The notes beneath the pieces were generated by a model that saw only the letters and a list, made by a program, of their open reading frames with translations, made no database searches and was not told where the DNA came from. Shown piece by piece: positions 23,701 through 33,958 of a DNA stretch of 64,000 bases. The position numbers and the translations under genes were made by a program. The number at the start of each line of letters is the position of its first letter. Within the stretch, counting starts at the first letter, position 1. The stretch is from Marasmius tenuissimus (lineage: Eukaryota; Basidiomycota; Agaricomycetes; Agaricales; Marasmiaceae): assembly GCA_029532415.1 (NCBI GenBank), contig JAQOTA010000023.1:744001-808000 (forward strand), read 5' to 3'.

Positions 23701-25206
23701 GACAAGCACTGGCACGAGAGTAATGATAGGTCCCCTTGGCAAGTATTTAACTCTGATAGTCTGACACTCGCTGATAAGATTTCGATACAGAACAATCACA
23801 TTTTGAAGGACAATAAATCCGACAAATGTAATAATGTACTTGTATTCGAATCTATGCAATTCAAATCGTTTTCTGCAATCACGAGTGATCATACAATAAA
23901 TCCTCAAGAAGCTTGGCTACTTGACAGTGGCGCTTCAGGACATATGACTCCGTTCATAACGGATTTCATAGACTATCATGAGTTTGCTATACCAATGGAC
24001 TTATCAACCTCTGCTGGTGATGCAGCTAAGATTCAGCTAAAGGGATATGGTACTGTCAATATTAGACATACCAACAGTGCAGGAGTATCGCAAGATACAA
24101 AACTCTATCCAGTATTGTATAATCCACATAGCCCTCATCGTTTAATCTCTGACGGCAAATTCCAAAGTCTGGGTTATCAGACAATTGGAAGCGGTCAAGA
24201 GACTTCGATTCGGAATAAGGAAGATGGGTCACTCCTTATGAGCTTCTTCTATCCTAGCTTCAAAGGAGATAACCTGCGATGGATGAACGCAAAGACACTT
24301 ATGGGAACGTCTTTCTTCACATCCGTCAAATCTTTCTTCGTAGAAACTTCCAAAGTTTGGCATAGACGAATGGGACATGTTGATCCCAGAGTTTTAAGGA
24401 ACGTAGTGGAACACGTAAAAGGTTTTCCAGAGAAATTGGCTATTCCAAAGGATGATACAACCATATGTCGGGGCTGTGCCCAAGGAAAAATGGTATCTAA
24501 ATCGTATCCTCCTTCTTCCAAACGAGCTAAGGAGATTCTCGAACTCGTTCACGGAGATTTGATAGAATACCCCAAGGCATCATATTATCAAAATGAATAT
24601 GCTCTAACGCTATTCGATGATGCTTCATCTTACGGATGGGTTTATCCTATTCGAAAGAAATCTGATACTGATCAAAAATTATGTGCATGGATTGCTCTTG
24701 TAGAGCATCAGACTGATAAAAAGGTCAAGCGCGTACATTTTGATCGAGGGGGAGAATTCTTTTCAAATGCACAATGTGAATATTACGAGGAATTAGGTCT
24801 GATGACGAATAAAGGGTCTCCTCATATTCATCAACAAAATGGGCGCGCTGAACGATTTAATTGCACATTGCGAGAAAAATCCGAAGCAACGCATTTTCAG
24901 GCTTGTGCTCCTGAAAATTGGTGGGAGTTTGCACTCCTAACAGCCCTTCATACCTATAATCGAACTCCTATTCGCTCAAGGAACTGGAAAACTCCGGTGG
25001 AACTTTATCAAGGGAAGAAGCCTGATGTTTCGTATTTTCGAACATTCGGCTGTGGCGCTTATGCGTATCTTCCTGCTGATACTCCATATCGAAAGAATAA
25101 GCTTGCTCCACATTCAGAAGCAATGATCTTCATTGGTTATGATGATGGATCAAAAGCTTATAGGTTCTTTCGACCCGGAAATAATAAAGTTTATGTAAGA
25201 TCATAA
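23701..25206 (+). pseudogene. Copia-1 protease and integrase
   Basis: A retropepsin motif LLDSGASGHMTP sits at about 23917-23952, with the catalytic Asp at 23923. The integrase zinc finger (WHRRMGHVD.. with CRGC) is at 24358-24478. The catalytic core shows LVHGDLIEYP, HFDRGGEFF and HQQNGRAERFN, matching the DDE triad. The copia-type VELYQGKKPDVSYFRTFGC segment follows. The frame is intact through this section but ends at TAA 25204-25206, where a frameshift is needed to reach RT. Confidence 0.85.
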
Positions 25207-27342
25207 TGATGACAATCTATTTGATCTTCCAAATATACCTCCACCTTCTGATTCTGACGACGGTCATGATCAAGGGGGAGGTCCTCCCGAACATCAGGAT
25301 TCGGATGATGAGACGCACACTCATCAACCCCATAATGATGGTTTTGGATCACCGAAAGGTCCTAATATTCAACCTAATCGTTATGGTCCTGATCCCAGTA
25401 CGGCAGGTCCTTCGAATGCTCCACGAAACAATCCTTTTGGATTCAATCGTGAGCATCAACGAGAATGGAGGGAATTGCCCAGGAATAATCCACAGACGGT
25501 ATTTCCACCACCTCAACCCCAAGTTTGAAGGAATCCCGCGTGAATGCGCACTGTTCCAAATAGACCTAATAATGTCTATGGAAACAGACCTCCTGTAGAA
25601 ATAGAACGAGACATTGATTCTGATTCCAACTGGCAACATCAAATTAATCCGACGAATGAGCCTGAAACCTTACCAGTTCAGGTTCCTGAGCCAGATGTCA
25701 AGATGGACATGGATGAATTGATGCAAGATCTAGCTCAGGAAGGGAGAGTAAATTACACCAACTATCTGCTTTCATGCGCCGCAGAGTTGCCAGAGAGTAA
25801 CTTAGACGATGTTCATGAATGGACTTATAAAAAGATCCAGACACGCCCGAAGGATGAAATTCCGAAGTGGGAAGCAGCCTGCAAACTGGAATTACAATCG
25901 CTCAATGACAGACATGTCTATGACGTTGTAACATTGCCGAAAGACCGTAAGGCAATTAAATCACGTTGGGTATTCGATGTTAAATCGAATGGCAGATTAA
26001 AAGCCAGAGTTGTTGCGAAGGGATATTTGCAAAGAGAAGGGATAGATTATAACGAGTTGTTTTCTCCAGTCGTACGCTACGAAACTGTACGATTTCTACT
26101 AGCACTAGCAGCGCTTGAAGATTGGGATATCTCAGCGTTGGACGTCAAAACGGCGTTTCTTTATGGTGCTTTAGACGAGGAGATATACATGGAACAACCA
26201 GAAGGCTTCGTTACAGACTCCAGCAAGGTTTGGAGGTTATGCAAAGCATTATGCGGATTAAAACAGGCCTCTCGAGCCTGGTGGCAACAGTGTACTGAAT
26301 CCATGAAACAATTGGGATTCAAAGATGCTTATCCGATGCTGGCGTATATGTCTTCAACAAAAATGGCAAAGTCGTAATTGCTATTGTTTATGTTGATGAT
26401 GCTTTATTTATGGGAAATGATTGCGCCCAAATCAAACGATTGAAAGGCGAATTCATGAAGATCTGGGAATGTCGAGACCTTGGCGAGCCTGAAGAATTCC
26501 TGAGGATGTGAATTGTTCGTGACCGGAAGAATCGCCAGATCATACTTGATCAATGGGACTACCTGGGAAAGATCATTCGCAAATTCGGACTTCTGAATGC
26601 CAGGACGGCATATACACCATTACCTAGTGGTTACAACCCGACCAAATATGATGGTCCGGTTGATACTCAGATCAGACAACGATTCCAGTCAGTAATTGGT
26701 TCATTACTCTGTCTGGCGCTAGGGACGCGACCAGACATATCTTTTGCTGTAATCAAAATGTCTCAATATGGTGCAAATCCTACGAAGGAACACCTACAGA
26801 AGGCATTGCACATTGTCAAGTATCTGAACGACACAAAGTCATATGAACTTGTTTACAATGGCAAATCAGATCAAGGGCTTATCGCTTTTGCTGATTCTGA
26901 TTGGGCAACTGATATGGATGACCGAAAATCACAGACAGGATATCTTGTCAAGCTTGCTGATGCACCAGTCTCATGGGTTTCTCAGAAACAAAAGACAGTT
27001 GCATTATCATCCACTGAAGCCGAGTATATGGCTTTGTCTGATTGTACATGTCAGATTTCATGGATGAAATCATTGCTTAACGAACTTGGTTACCCAGTGA
27101 AATCGATACCTTGTGTTAGTGACAACCAAGGCGCAATATTTCTCAGTAGCAATGAAGTCTCTGAGAAGCGAACAAAACATATTGATGTTCGTTATCATTT
27201 CATCAGGGGCGCAGTCACGGATCAAAAGGTTAAAATCTTTTATGCTCCGACAGCGGATCAACCTGCAGATCTTCTTACAAAGAATCTTGCACGACCCAAG
27301 TTTGAAAAGTTTAGACAAGCTTTAGGTTTAACTTTCCACTAA
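25207..27342 (+). pseudogene. Copia-1 reverse transcriptase and RNase H (broken)
   Basis: After a frameshift near 25200 and TGA codons near 25526 and 25541, the RT begins (about 25850: EIPKWEAACKLELQSL). It reads SRWVFDVKSNGRLKARVVAKG and DVKTAFLYGALDEEIYMEQPEGF, with a further frameshift near 26335. The active site YVDD is intact at 26389-26400. A TGA at 26509-26511 follows. RNase H has FADSDWATD, ALSSTEAEYMALSDC and RTKHIDVRYHF. The stop is at 27340-27342. Three frameshifts or stops make this copy unable to encode a full Pol. Confidence 0.85.
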
Positions 27343-27369
27343 TTTGCTTTATGCATGACGAACTTAGTG

Positions 27370-27884
27370 AAGGGGAGTGTTGAACGTGATGGATATCATG
27401 TGATACATTGTTGACGTGTTATTTACGCGTCAACACACTATTTATAGAGCTACGCCTCTATGAACACTTGCGCTCTCATGCAAGAAGAATCTACGTAGCT
27501 ATTGCTTCACAAATGATACTGTAGATACTCACTACGTAGTACTTGCATCAGGTATGATGCTCATAGTCCTTAGTGCGAGGCACAATGGATTTTAGTAGTT
27601 AAGCAGGCCAATAGGAACACAGACACACTCATTAGTATTATGACTATACGGCTAAATACCTACTTCTAGTAGTAGTTTCATACAATGGTAATGACTCTTA
27701 CATGTACTGAAACTTGTGTATAAAAGCTGGTATTCCAAGGCCTTAAGCCTTAGGACAATCTACTCGATTATCACCTCTCAAGCATCTCAAAGCACTCTAA
27801 CTACTAGCTCTACAAGCTATATAACCCAAGGTGAGGTTTAGGACGTTATAACCCACTGTGCAGTTTGACTATGCTGGCTCATCA
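27370..27884 (+). repeat. Copia-1 polypurine tract and 3' LTR
   Basis: The purine run AAGGGGAG (27370-27377) abuts the 3' LTR (27378-27884, 507 bp). The LTR is about 99.4% identical to the 5' copy by eye. Confidence 0.92.
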
Positions 27885-28322
27885 GACTAGTGAAATTACC
27901 TACGGGCTGGATGAACTCAGTACCCATATTTCACAATAATGTTACATACATTCTTAGGGATGAGATTCCTTATATTACTAGACCTTATGTGGATGATGTG
28001 CCTATTAAAGGGCCTCTGACTCGTTACGAGATACCTGGGAAACCAGGAGAATACGAGACAATACCAGGAAATCCAGGAATTCGGAGGTTCTTATGGGAAC
28101 ATTTCCAGAATGTGAATCGGATCTGTCAAAGAATGAAGTACTGCAGAGTCACTTTCTCCGGTACCAAAGTGTTCCTCTGTGTCTCTGAAGGAGATGTACT
28201 CGGACACAGATGTTCATATGAAGGAGAAAAGCCAATGGAAAAGTTCACAAACACTATCCTTTTGTGGGACCCTCATAAGTTCCGCAATAAGACAGATATT
28301 AAGTCCTTCTTGGGGACGGCGG
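27885..28322 (+). pseudogene. Gypsy RT, C-terminal part
   Basis: This continues the RT interrupted at 17876. GACTA (27885-27889) is the target duplication, then KLPTGWMNSVPIFHNNV and the catalytic PYVDDVP (YVDD at 27986-27997), followed by IRRFLWEHFQNVNR and the thumb-like RMKYCRVTFSGTKVFLC section up to KSFLGT. Sequence ends precisely at the reversed LTR terminus TGTAAAG at 28323. RNase H, integrase and the natural 3' end are missing. Confidence 0.85.
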
Positions 28323-31031
28323 TGTAAAGTGCCACTCGTGGTGTATAATAAAATCTAACTCATAGGTCAAATCCTCCCAACACTCAAGAGTGTAGCTGAA
28401 GGGTGCGGGAATCGGGGATTGGTGTTGATCGTAGGTTCTGCTCTTAGCCAGACTGCAATAGTAGGCTGAAGGAAATCTGACTCAAGAAACTATCCAACTA
28501 AGGTAGCTTCGCCTCTGAAACCAGTTCAGAGGTCAAAAGTGGGGTTCAGAAGAGAGGTTTATAGGTTGTTTCAGGAAGTGTAGAGTTTGTTTGGTGCTTC
28601 AGAAGTGCGTTCTTAGGCTTCAACTAGCTTCAGAACCACTCAAACAGTGAGGGGCAACAAGACAATGAAATCAAACAATGGCAATAAGACTCCAATCAAG
28701 TCTGTCAATAACTGAAGACCAACTGTCAACGGCGAACAATATCCTCAGCCCAATTAGCTTCGGAAGTTCAACAATAGCTCAGCCAGTCAAGTTGGCGTTG
28801 CAGACAAACAATGCAAAGTCAAGGTCAGGCAAGTGTTCAATGGATTTTCTAGGTTTGGGCAAACAAAGTTCTATTCTGCTCTAATGTCTCTCCAGAAGCA
28901 CTCCCGAGTCAACTAACTACCCAACAAGTGGAATAGCTTTATATCCTCTGAATACTAATTGTACAGATTGCTTGGGGATTCTTGATGAAAACCCCACTGT
29001 TTATATACTCTAGGATGCTCTAATTCTACCAAATTGTACAAATATCAAATAAACCATGCCTCAGAGGCATGAACTACCTACTTTGGAATATACTTGGAGA
29101 GTTTTGTGTTTAATCTGCGCTTTTGAACCCCAAAGTCAAAACCAATAATTTGCTTCTGAAGTATCATCAGCCTTGAACATTCTCTAACATTCTTTTCTTC
29201 CGGGTCTCTCCTATCAATGGTTCTGTTCTGCCTATTTGTCTCTGCAGCATTGATTCTCTGGTTCTAGACTCTTCAATCGTCATAGGTCATCTTGTTCTGC
29301 CTGCCTCTGAAGGGTATACTCCCTTCATCTGAAGCAAAGTATGTGCCTCCGAAGTGCTACTAGATGCCTATACTCGTTGAGTTACCCAGCCGTCCATAGC
29401 CAGGTCGATGTCCCTTCTGTAGCTTGGATAGTTCTGATGTCCTGCCATCCATATGGTTGCCCCACTATATCCAATCTTGATACCTTGGATACCGGGTAAT
29501 AGTTCAATGGTTCAGCCAGAACTCCTACTCAATTCTTCAGTATACCATTCTGTTCTTTCTTAGTCCCTTGCCTCCTAGTGCGGTTGAGCTCGGCTGTTGC
29601 TACCAGCACCAACTATGCCCTTAGTACAGTCAATATCTCGATGTACAAGTACGAGGGAGGTATGCCGAAGGTGCAACACCTCTGATCACTTCTCGATCAT
29701 TGTTTAGCGCCCAGTGCCTGGTTTGGATCCACGCCTCCGAAGCGCTAATTTCCTAGTTTCCAAAGTAAAATTTCCACTTTGTCAGCAAGTCCACCAGAGG
29801 TCAGTAAAAGCAAATACTAGGTTGTCCCAATTCCTTGCTTACTTTCCCCTTGAGCACACTATGGCACACTTGCATAACATCGAAGACCACTTCTGCAACT
29901 TGCTCTATAGTAAGTCTTTCTATTTTCTAAATTCCGAGGCGGCCTTTTGACTTCCTCTCCAGAGTTGTATAAGCTCTGGTGGTATCCAGAAGATTACTCT
30001 GATAAGATCAAGGAGCGCCACATCATCCTACCCATTCCACTCAATGCAGAACAAGAAGCTATCCTCGGAATCATCTTCCAGCAGTTCTTCCTCAGTCGCC
30101 ACAGATCCATCTACTGGGGCTACGTGATTTGTTACGACATGATCCAGGACAAAATCTATCTCTGCGAGGATACCTTCAACCACTTTATTCGTCATGACGC
30201 CAGGTCTGTCATCGACATGGTCACCTAGTGCATTGCTTGAGTTGGTTTCCTCAACTTCAAAACTGCTTGTACTCCTGGAGCTGTCAACGCTTGGATCGAC
30301 GCCATTGTCAGTTGTGCTGAGTGCCCAGCACCTCCGAAGCTTGACTATACCAAGCTCTCGTTCTTCAAGTACTCCCATGTCATGGGTTGTTGGCTCTCTC
30401 AATTCTTTTCTTTCTATAATCCTATCTTATGTGATCCATTCTATACCAATTATCTAGATCATGAAACCTTCATTGATTCTTATTATCCTGAAGACTCAGA
30501 CGTAGATAATTACTTTGGTTGGGACGAGGTAGCTCTAGCCAATATGGATGACTAGCGTAACCTGTAGTATACTTAGTATACTTGAATCAATCATGCCTCC
30601 AAAGTGAGGCCTTGACCTTATACCAAGCTTCTGAGGCTCGACTTAGTCTTGCTTTCCAACCATCCATGCTTCCGTGGTGACTTCCTCTGTCTAGCTCTTA
30701 CTAGTATGGGTCTTCGTCAAGTCTGATTATATTGTTTTGATCCTTAGAACAATGCCTCCGAGCCTCTGGAGATATTCCCTTGATATGACTACAGGTCCTA
30801 GTCGTGCCTCTGAAGTGAAATTCTCTTCAGTTATACAACTCCTACAGTTTTCAGAGATAAGGAGAGATGCCTCTGAGGTGCTATTCTCTCCTTATGCTAG
30901 GAGCTGAGCCTTTTACTAGCCGCTCGGGACTCGCTCTAGTACTCATATTACCTAGTCATTTCTTATCCGTTTTATGCTAAAATTGCACAAAAACCAGGCT
31001 CCGAAGCTGCTTTTCACTAGCAGGCGCTACA
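28323..31031 (-). repeat. 2.71-kb gypsy LTR, right copy (reverse orientation)
   Basis: This is the reverse complement of 9310-12019 (coordinates sum to 40342 through most of the length, with a one-base indel near the far end). Both of its termini are exact LTR ends. The few differences noted include CCTATGAG versus CCTACGAG near the U5 end and several in the first 50 bp of U3. Together with the left copy it forms an inverted repeat with a 16.3-kb spacer. Confidence 0.88.
29714..30555 (+). pseudogene. Antisense reading frame inside the LTR, right copy
   Basis: Same structure as 9787-10628 on the minus strand: ATG 29714, exon to 29909, intron 29910-29962 (GTAAGT..CTCCAG, 53 nt), then open to TAG 30226-30228 with a second stop at 30238. 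The frame remains open again to 30553-30555 (..DNYFGWDEVALANMDD). The two internal stops may lie in an unrecognised second intron. The product is unknown, with aromatic clusters such as LWWYPEDYSD and SIYWGYVICYD. Confidence 0.45.
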
Positions 31032-31689
31032 ACGCCCCTTTATATCTCTGACGAAGACGCATAGAAATGACGAAAAAGATGATCCACAGCTCACTGGTTT
31101 CATAACAAGATTTGATTTGAAAGGTGGCCACCGACAATGACTTTGGGTAAGCACAACAATCAGCAGATCCACCCAAACGAGTCAATCAACTCAATCAAAA
31201 GAAGCTGGTACGTGGATTACACGAATTGAGGAAGAGGCAACACCATAGTGATCACACTAACTCACGAGAACTCCATGATACAAGAGTCACACTTCCATCC
31301 TACCGTTCCTGTTTGGAAGCAAGAGAATAGAACCACAGCTTGAGGAGACGCAAAAACGGAAAAAAATTGAAGTGAAAAGAAGTGAACAGGCACTGCATGC
31401 TCCAGACTCGTTGCACTGGGACACTAGAAGAGCATCACGATCTGCAGCTTATCGAGAAACGCATAGGCAGAACAAAGTTTTCTTGACAGACGGGAAGCCT
31501 GCAAAGGGGTTCAGCTAGACACGTCCCATAACCCCGAAAGGAACCCAGAAAGGCAAACGAGCGGAGCCCTGGATACGGAAATCCAAAGAACGAACAAGGA
31601 ACAAACCTTGGAATGAATTTAATATGCGACGGAAACGCAGCACCAGTACCGGGTGCCCAACTGGAACCAAGATCACTGACGGGAATAAC
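31032..31689. other. No recognisable gene; possible 3' internal edge of a second gypsy copy
   Basis: The minus-strand reading of 31032-31043 is purine-rich just before the LTR U3 start and could be a polypurine tract. Beyond that I see no integrase or chromodomain motif, and the plus strand is A/C-rich. It could be retrotransposon 3' untranslated sequence or host DNA. Confidence 0.4.
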
Positions 31690-32813
31690 CGAAGCGAATT
31701 TTCAATCGGCGAACCTTCAATTATGCATGGGTGGTTCCAAAAGAACGCACATACCGGCTTTACACCCCAAGGTCACCAAGAGAAATAGACGAACAAACGT
31801 ACAACCTTGTCGACACCCGTAAATGTGACTCCTACACCTCTGTGACAATGCATTCTTTTGAACTGACCAATACTTCTAGGAGCTGTATTGGAAGCCATAG
31901 AGAATCAGAGGCCCAAGAATTACAACGTGAACCCACATCTCAGCGACTTACATGAGGTCAAAAGAGCAACCGCATCACGAAAGGTGAGTTCTAATCTGTA
32001 ACAACAGATGTCGGCTTGGCTGAACGAGATGCAAATCGCAAAAGACAACACACCGACTGCTTGGAGGATCTTGACTGACGGCGACACCGATCCAGAAGAA
32101 GTATCTTTCAAACTTCACAGATTAGTGTTTTCCAAAGACTTGTCGCTGGTACTCACCTATTCCGGGAGGTGTGTATATTCTTTGAGTGTATTGTGTGGAG
32201 AGTCTAAGGAAAGCTCAACAGAAACAACGTCGTGTCCTTTCTTAGCCAATCGATCGGTGTTACTGGACTGGGACTCCCCTATTTCAATAACGCAACTGAG
32301 GGCCCTCTGTAAATTCAAGCAAGACTCAGTCAAAGGATAGGTCACACACAGATGGAAAGAGGCATGACCTTGGACAACCTGGGTGACGGGTCGGCAACCT
32401 TTCCCGTGAAAAACCGCTACTTCACGTCGAATAAATACTCAATGCACCTCGAACACGTCGATCTTCCTGCAAACATTGATCCCAAAGGTTTCCTCCATCA
32501 TGCGGCAGGAACAAGCTACACCTACACGAGAGAACCTAGTCACATATGAAAGGAGAGAAGTATTCAGCAATGGTCTCAAAAGGTCAAAACCTACAGACGA
32601 ACACCACCGATACCAACGCGAGCTGACAGAACGGAGCATAGATACATGACCATTGAACCCCAAGAAATTTAGATAGGTTGCATAGTCAAACTGCAGTTCT
32701 CAATTATGGCAGTGCAAGTAGGCAGGGTCAAGGACAAGTACTGAAACACGGCGGTGTTGAGGGTAGTCACCGTCCTGGACGATACTATTGCTAGAGTAAG
32801 TGCACTCAAACAC
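31690..32813 (+). pseudogene. Decayed multi-exon gene of unknown family
   Basis: A chain of short exons joins in frame. It runs about 31690-31817, intron with GTAAAT donor to TCTAG at 31880, exon to about 31955, a 51-nt intron (GTCAAA..AACAG), exon from 32008 (MSAWLNEMQIAKDNTP) to 32167, an intron to about 32221, then NNVVSFLSQSIGVTGLGLPY, a further intron near 32311-32360, and GMTLDNLGDGSATFPVKNRYF. A one-base frameshift occurs near 32533, with TAG and TGA stops near 32670 and 32743. The last part (IGCIVKLQFSIM, then TAVLRVVTVLD) looks like a beta-rich domain. It resembles a protein type I associate with repeated Agaricomycete families, but I cannot name a function. Confidence 0.5.
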
Positions 32814-33348
32814 TTTTAACTGAATGCACTGACAGTGAAACAGAGCGCAATCATGAAGAAAGAGAAGTGAGCATTGTCAACACCCACAACACTATCCCTT
32901 GAGAGAAGGAACGGTAACTTCCCTAGGATGTACCAAGGGCACATCGCAACGACCCACCCTACAAAGAGAGTCCGATCGGACATGAAAGTGTCGGATATGA
33001 GCAGCGATCACAGCAACACAGGAGACGCAACCCCAAAATACGACATTGAAATGACAACAACGGACAACCAGACGTCACAACCGACACCAACGACCTCTAC
33101 TAGTCACAACCAACATGCGCATGAGATCAACACCACATGAGCCTGACGGGCCTTAATTTAGGGTCAACGTCAGAAGATATGACTCAAATGTGATCCACCT
33201 GCAAGCGCCTATTCCATAGTTGAATTGAGCCCACGAAATTGATGCAAAACGTTGTGTAAACTGAACATGTCTTGACCTCGCACCAATACCATTGTTGAGC
33301 GCATTTTCATTGTCCAATCACTAAACACTCCCTTACCAACCTACGACA

Positions 33349-33958
33349 ATGTCTCTCCCCAGGAAAAAGGGCACAAGAAACCAGAAGAGACAGGAGGAAT
33401 TTCGTTCATGTATGGCATCACACAAAGGGAAAAGGATAGAGTTTCAAGAAGAAAACAAAGATAAGGTGGGAGCACGAAAGTCAGCCAAAAGACATACACT
33501 AATACATCATAGTCATGTGCCTGGTGCAGTGAACTAGGGCATCTATGTACAAGGAAAGAGAAGGGGACGCAATGCAACGAGTGCAGCGATAGTCAGAAAT
33601 CCTGCTCATTCTTGTTTGAACTGAAGAAGATACATACGATGGTGAAGATGAAATTGAACAAAGAACAGTTCCAAGCACTACTCGCAAATGATGAAACATA
33701 TAGCAAAGTCGCCAAAGACGCTTACCCTAAAAACCATATGAAATGTACGGAGCGCCAGGTCGTTGAGGCCTCATCTTCCAAGAGACCGAGGACAATTCAA
33801 ACGGTACGTCAATTAGTGTACACAACCAGGCAAATTCCGATGACAAAATGGATAGCATGAACCGATCCAAACTCAACACACGGAAGAAGACTTCGATGAA
33901 CTTGCTGCAGATAGCGAAGTGTCCATCGGCGACGAATGTAGTGAATCCGAAGTGGTGA
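33349..33958 (+). pseudogene. Decayed Cys-cluster protein gene
   Basis: The first exon reads MSLPRKKGTRNQKRQEEF.. and after a one-base frameshift near 33510 continues as a cysteine cluster: CAWCSELGHLC, then CNECSDSQKSC and SFLFELKKI. The spacing CX2CX6C..CX2CX6C is zinc-cluster-like. A Lys-rich helical segment follows, then a GTACGT donor near 33804 and an acidic exon at about 33888-33957 ending at GTGAGT. It lies downstream of the previous remnant in the same orientation. DNA or zinc binding is only inferred. Confidence 0.4.

Larger units (their letters stand above)
17877..27884 (+). mobile_element. Ty1/copia-like element, copia-1, inserted in gypsy RT
   Basis: The element is 10,008 bp, bounded by 507-bp LTRs and flanked by the perfect 5-bp duplication GACTA (17872-17876 and 27885-27889). 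Removing it with one GACTA copy restores the gypsy RT frame (..PHRL / VKLPTGW..), which proves the insertion. Gene order is gag, a large accessory region, protease, integrase, RT, RNase H: the copia order, with integrase before RT. It is long for copia (commonly 5-6 kb) because of a 1.45-kb leader and an extra ~850-codon region. Confidence 0.92.
9310..31031. mobile_element. Ty3/gypsy-like element with terminally inverted long LTRs and a nested copia
   Basis: Left to right: LTR (9310-12019, plus), primer-binding site, gag, protease, the first part of RT, a complete copia element (17877-27884), the rest of the RT palm, then an LTR in reverse orientation (28323-31031). RNase H and integrase of the gypsy element are absent, because pol stops exactly at the reversed LTR terminus. 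The flanking 5-bp words (TCTGA on the left, ACGCC on the right) do not match, so the outer boundaries are not a simple insertion. The right outer flank, read on the minus strand as AAAGGGGCGT just before TGTAG, resembles a polypurine tract. The right LTR may therefore be the 3' LTR of a second, oppositely oriented copy. Confidence 0.8.

Noticed and set aside
12190..27342. Premature stops in gypsy and copia-1 as evidence of RIP (C-to-T mutation)
   Set aside because: Every stop codon is one C-to-T step from CAA, CAG or CGA, so stops alone prove nothing. LTRs are almost identical, which argues against heavy RIP. A dinucleotide-bias test was not possible by eye.
28678..28884. Open frame starting MAIRLQ present in both gypsy LTRs (also 11458-11664 minus)
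   Set aside because: It recurs only because the LTRs are copies; short, with no motif and no splice partner.
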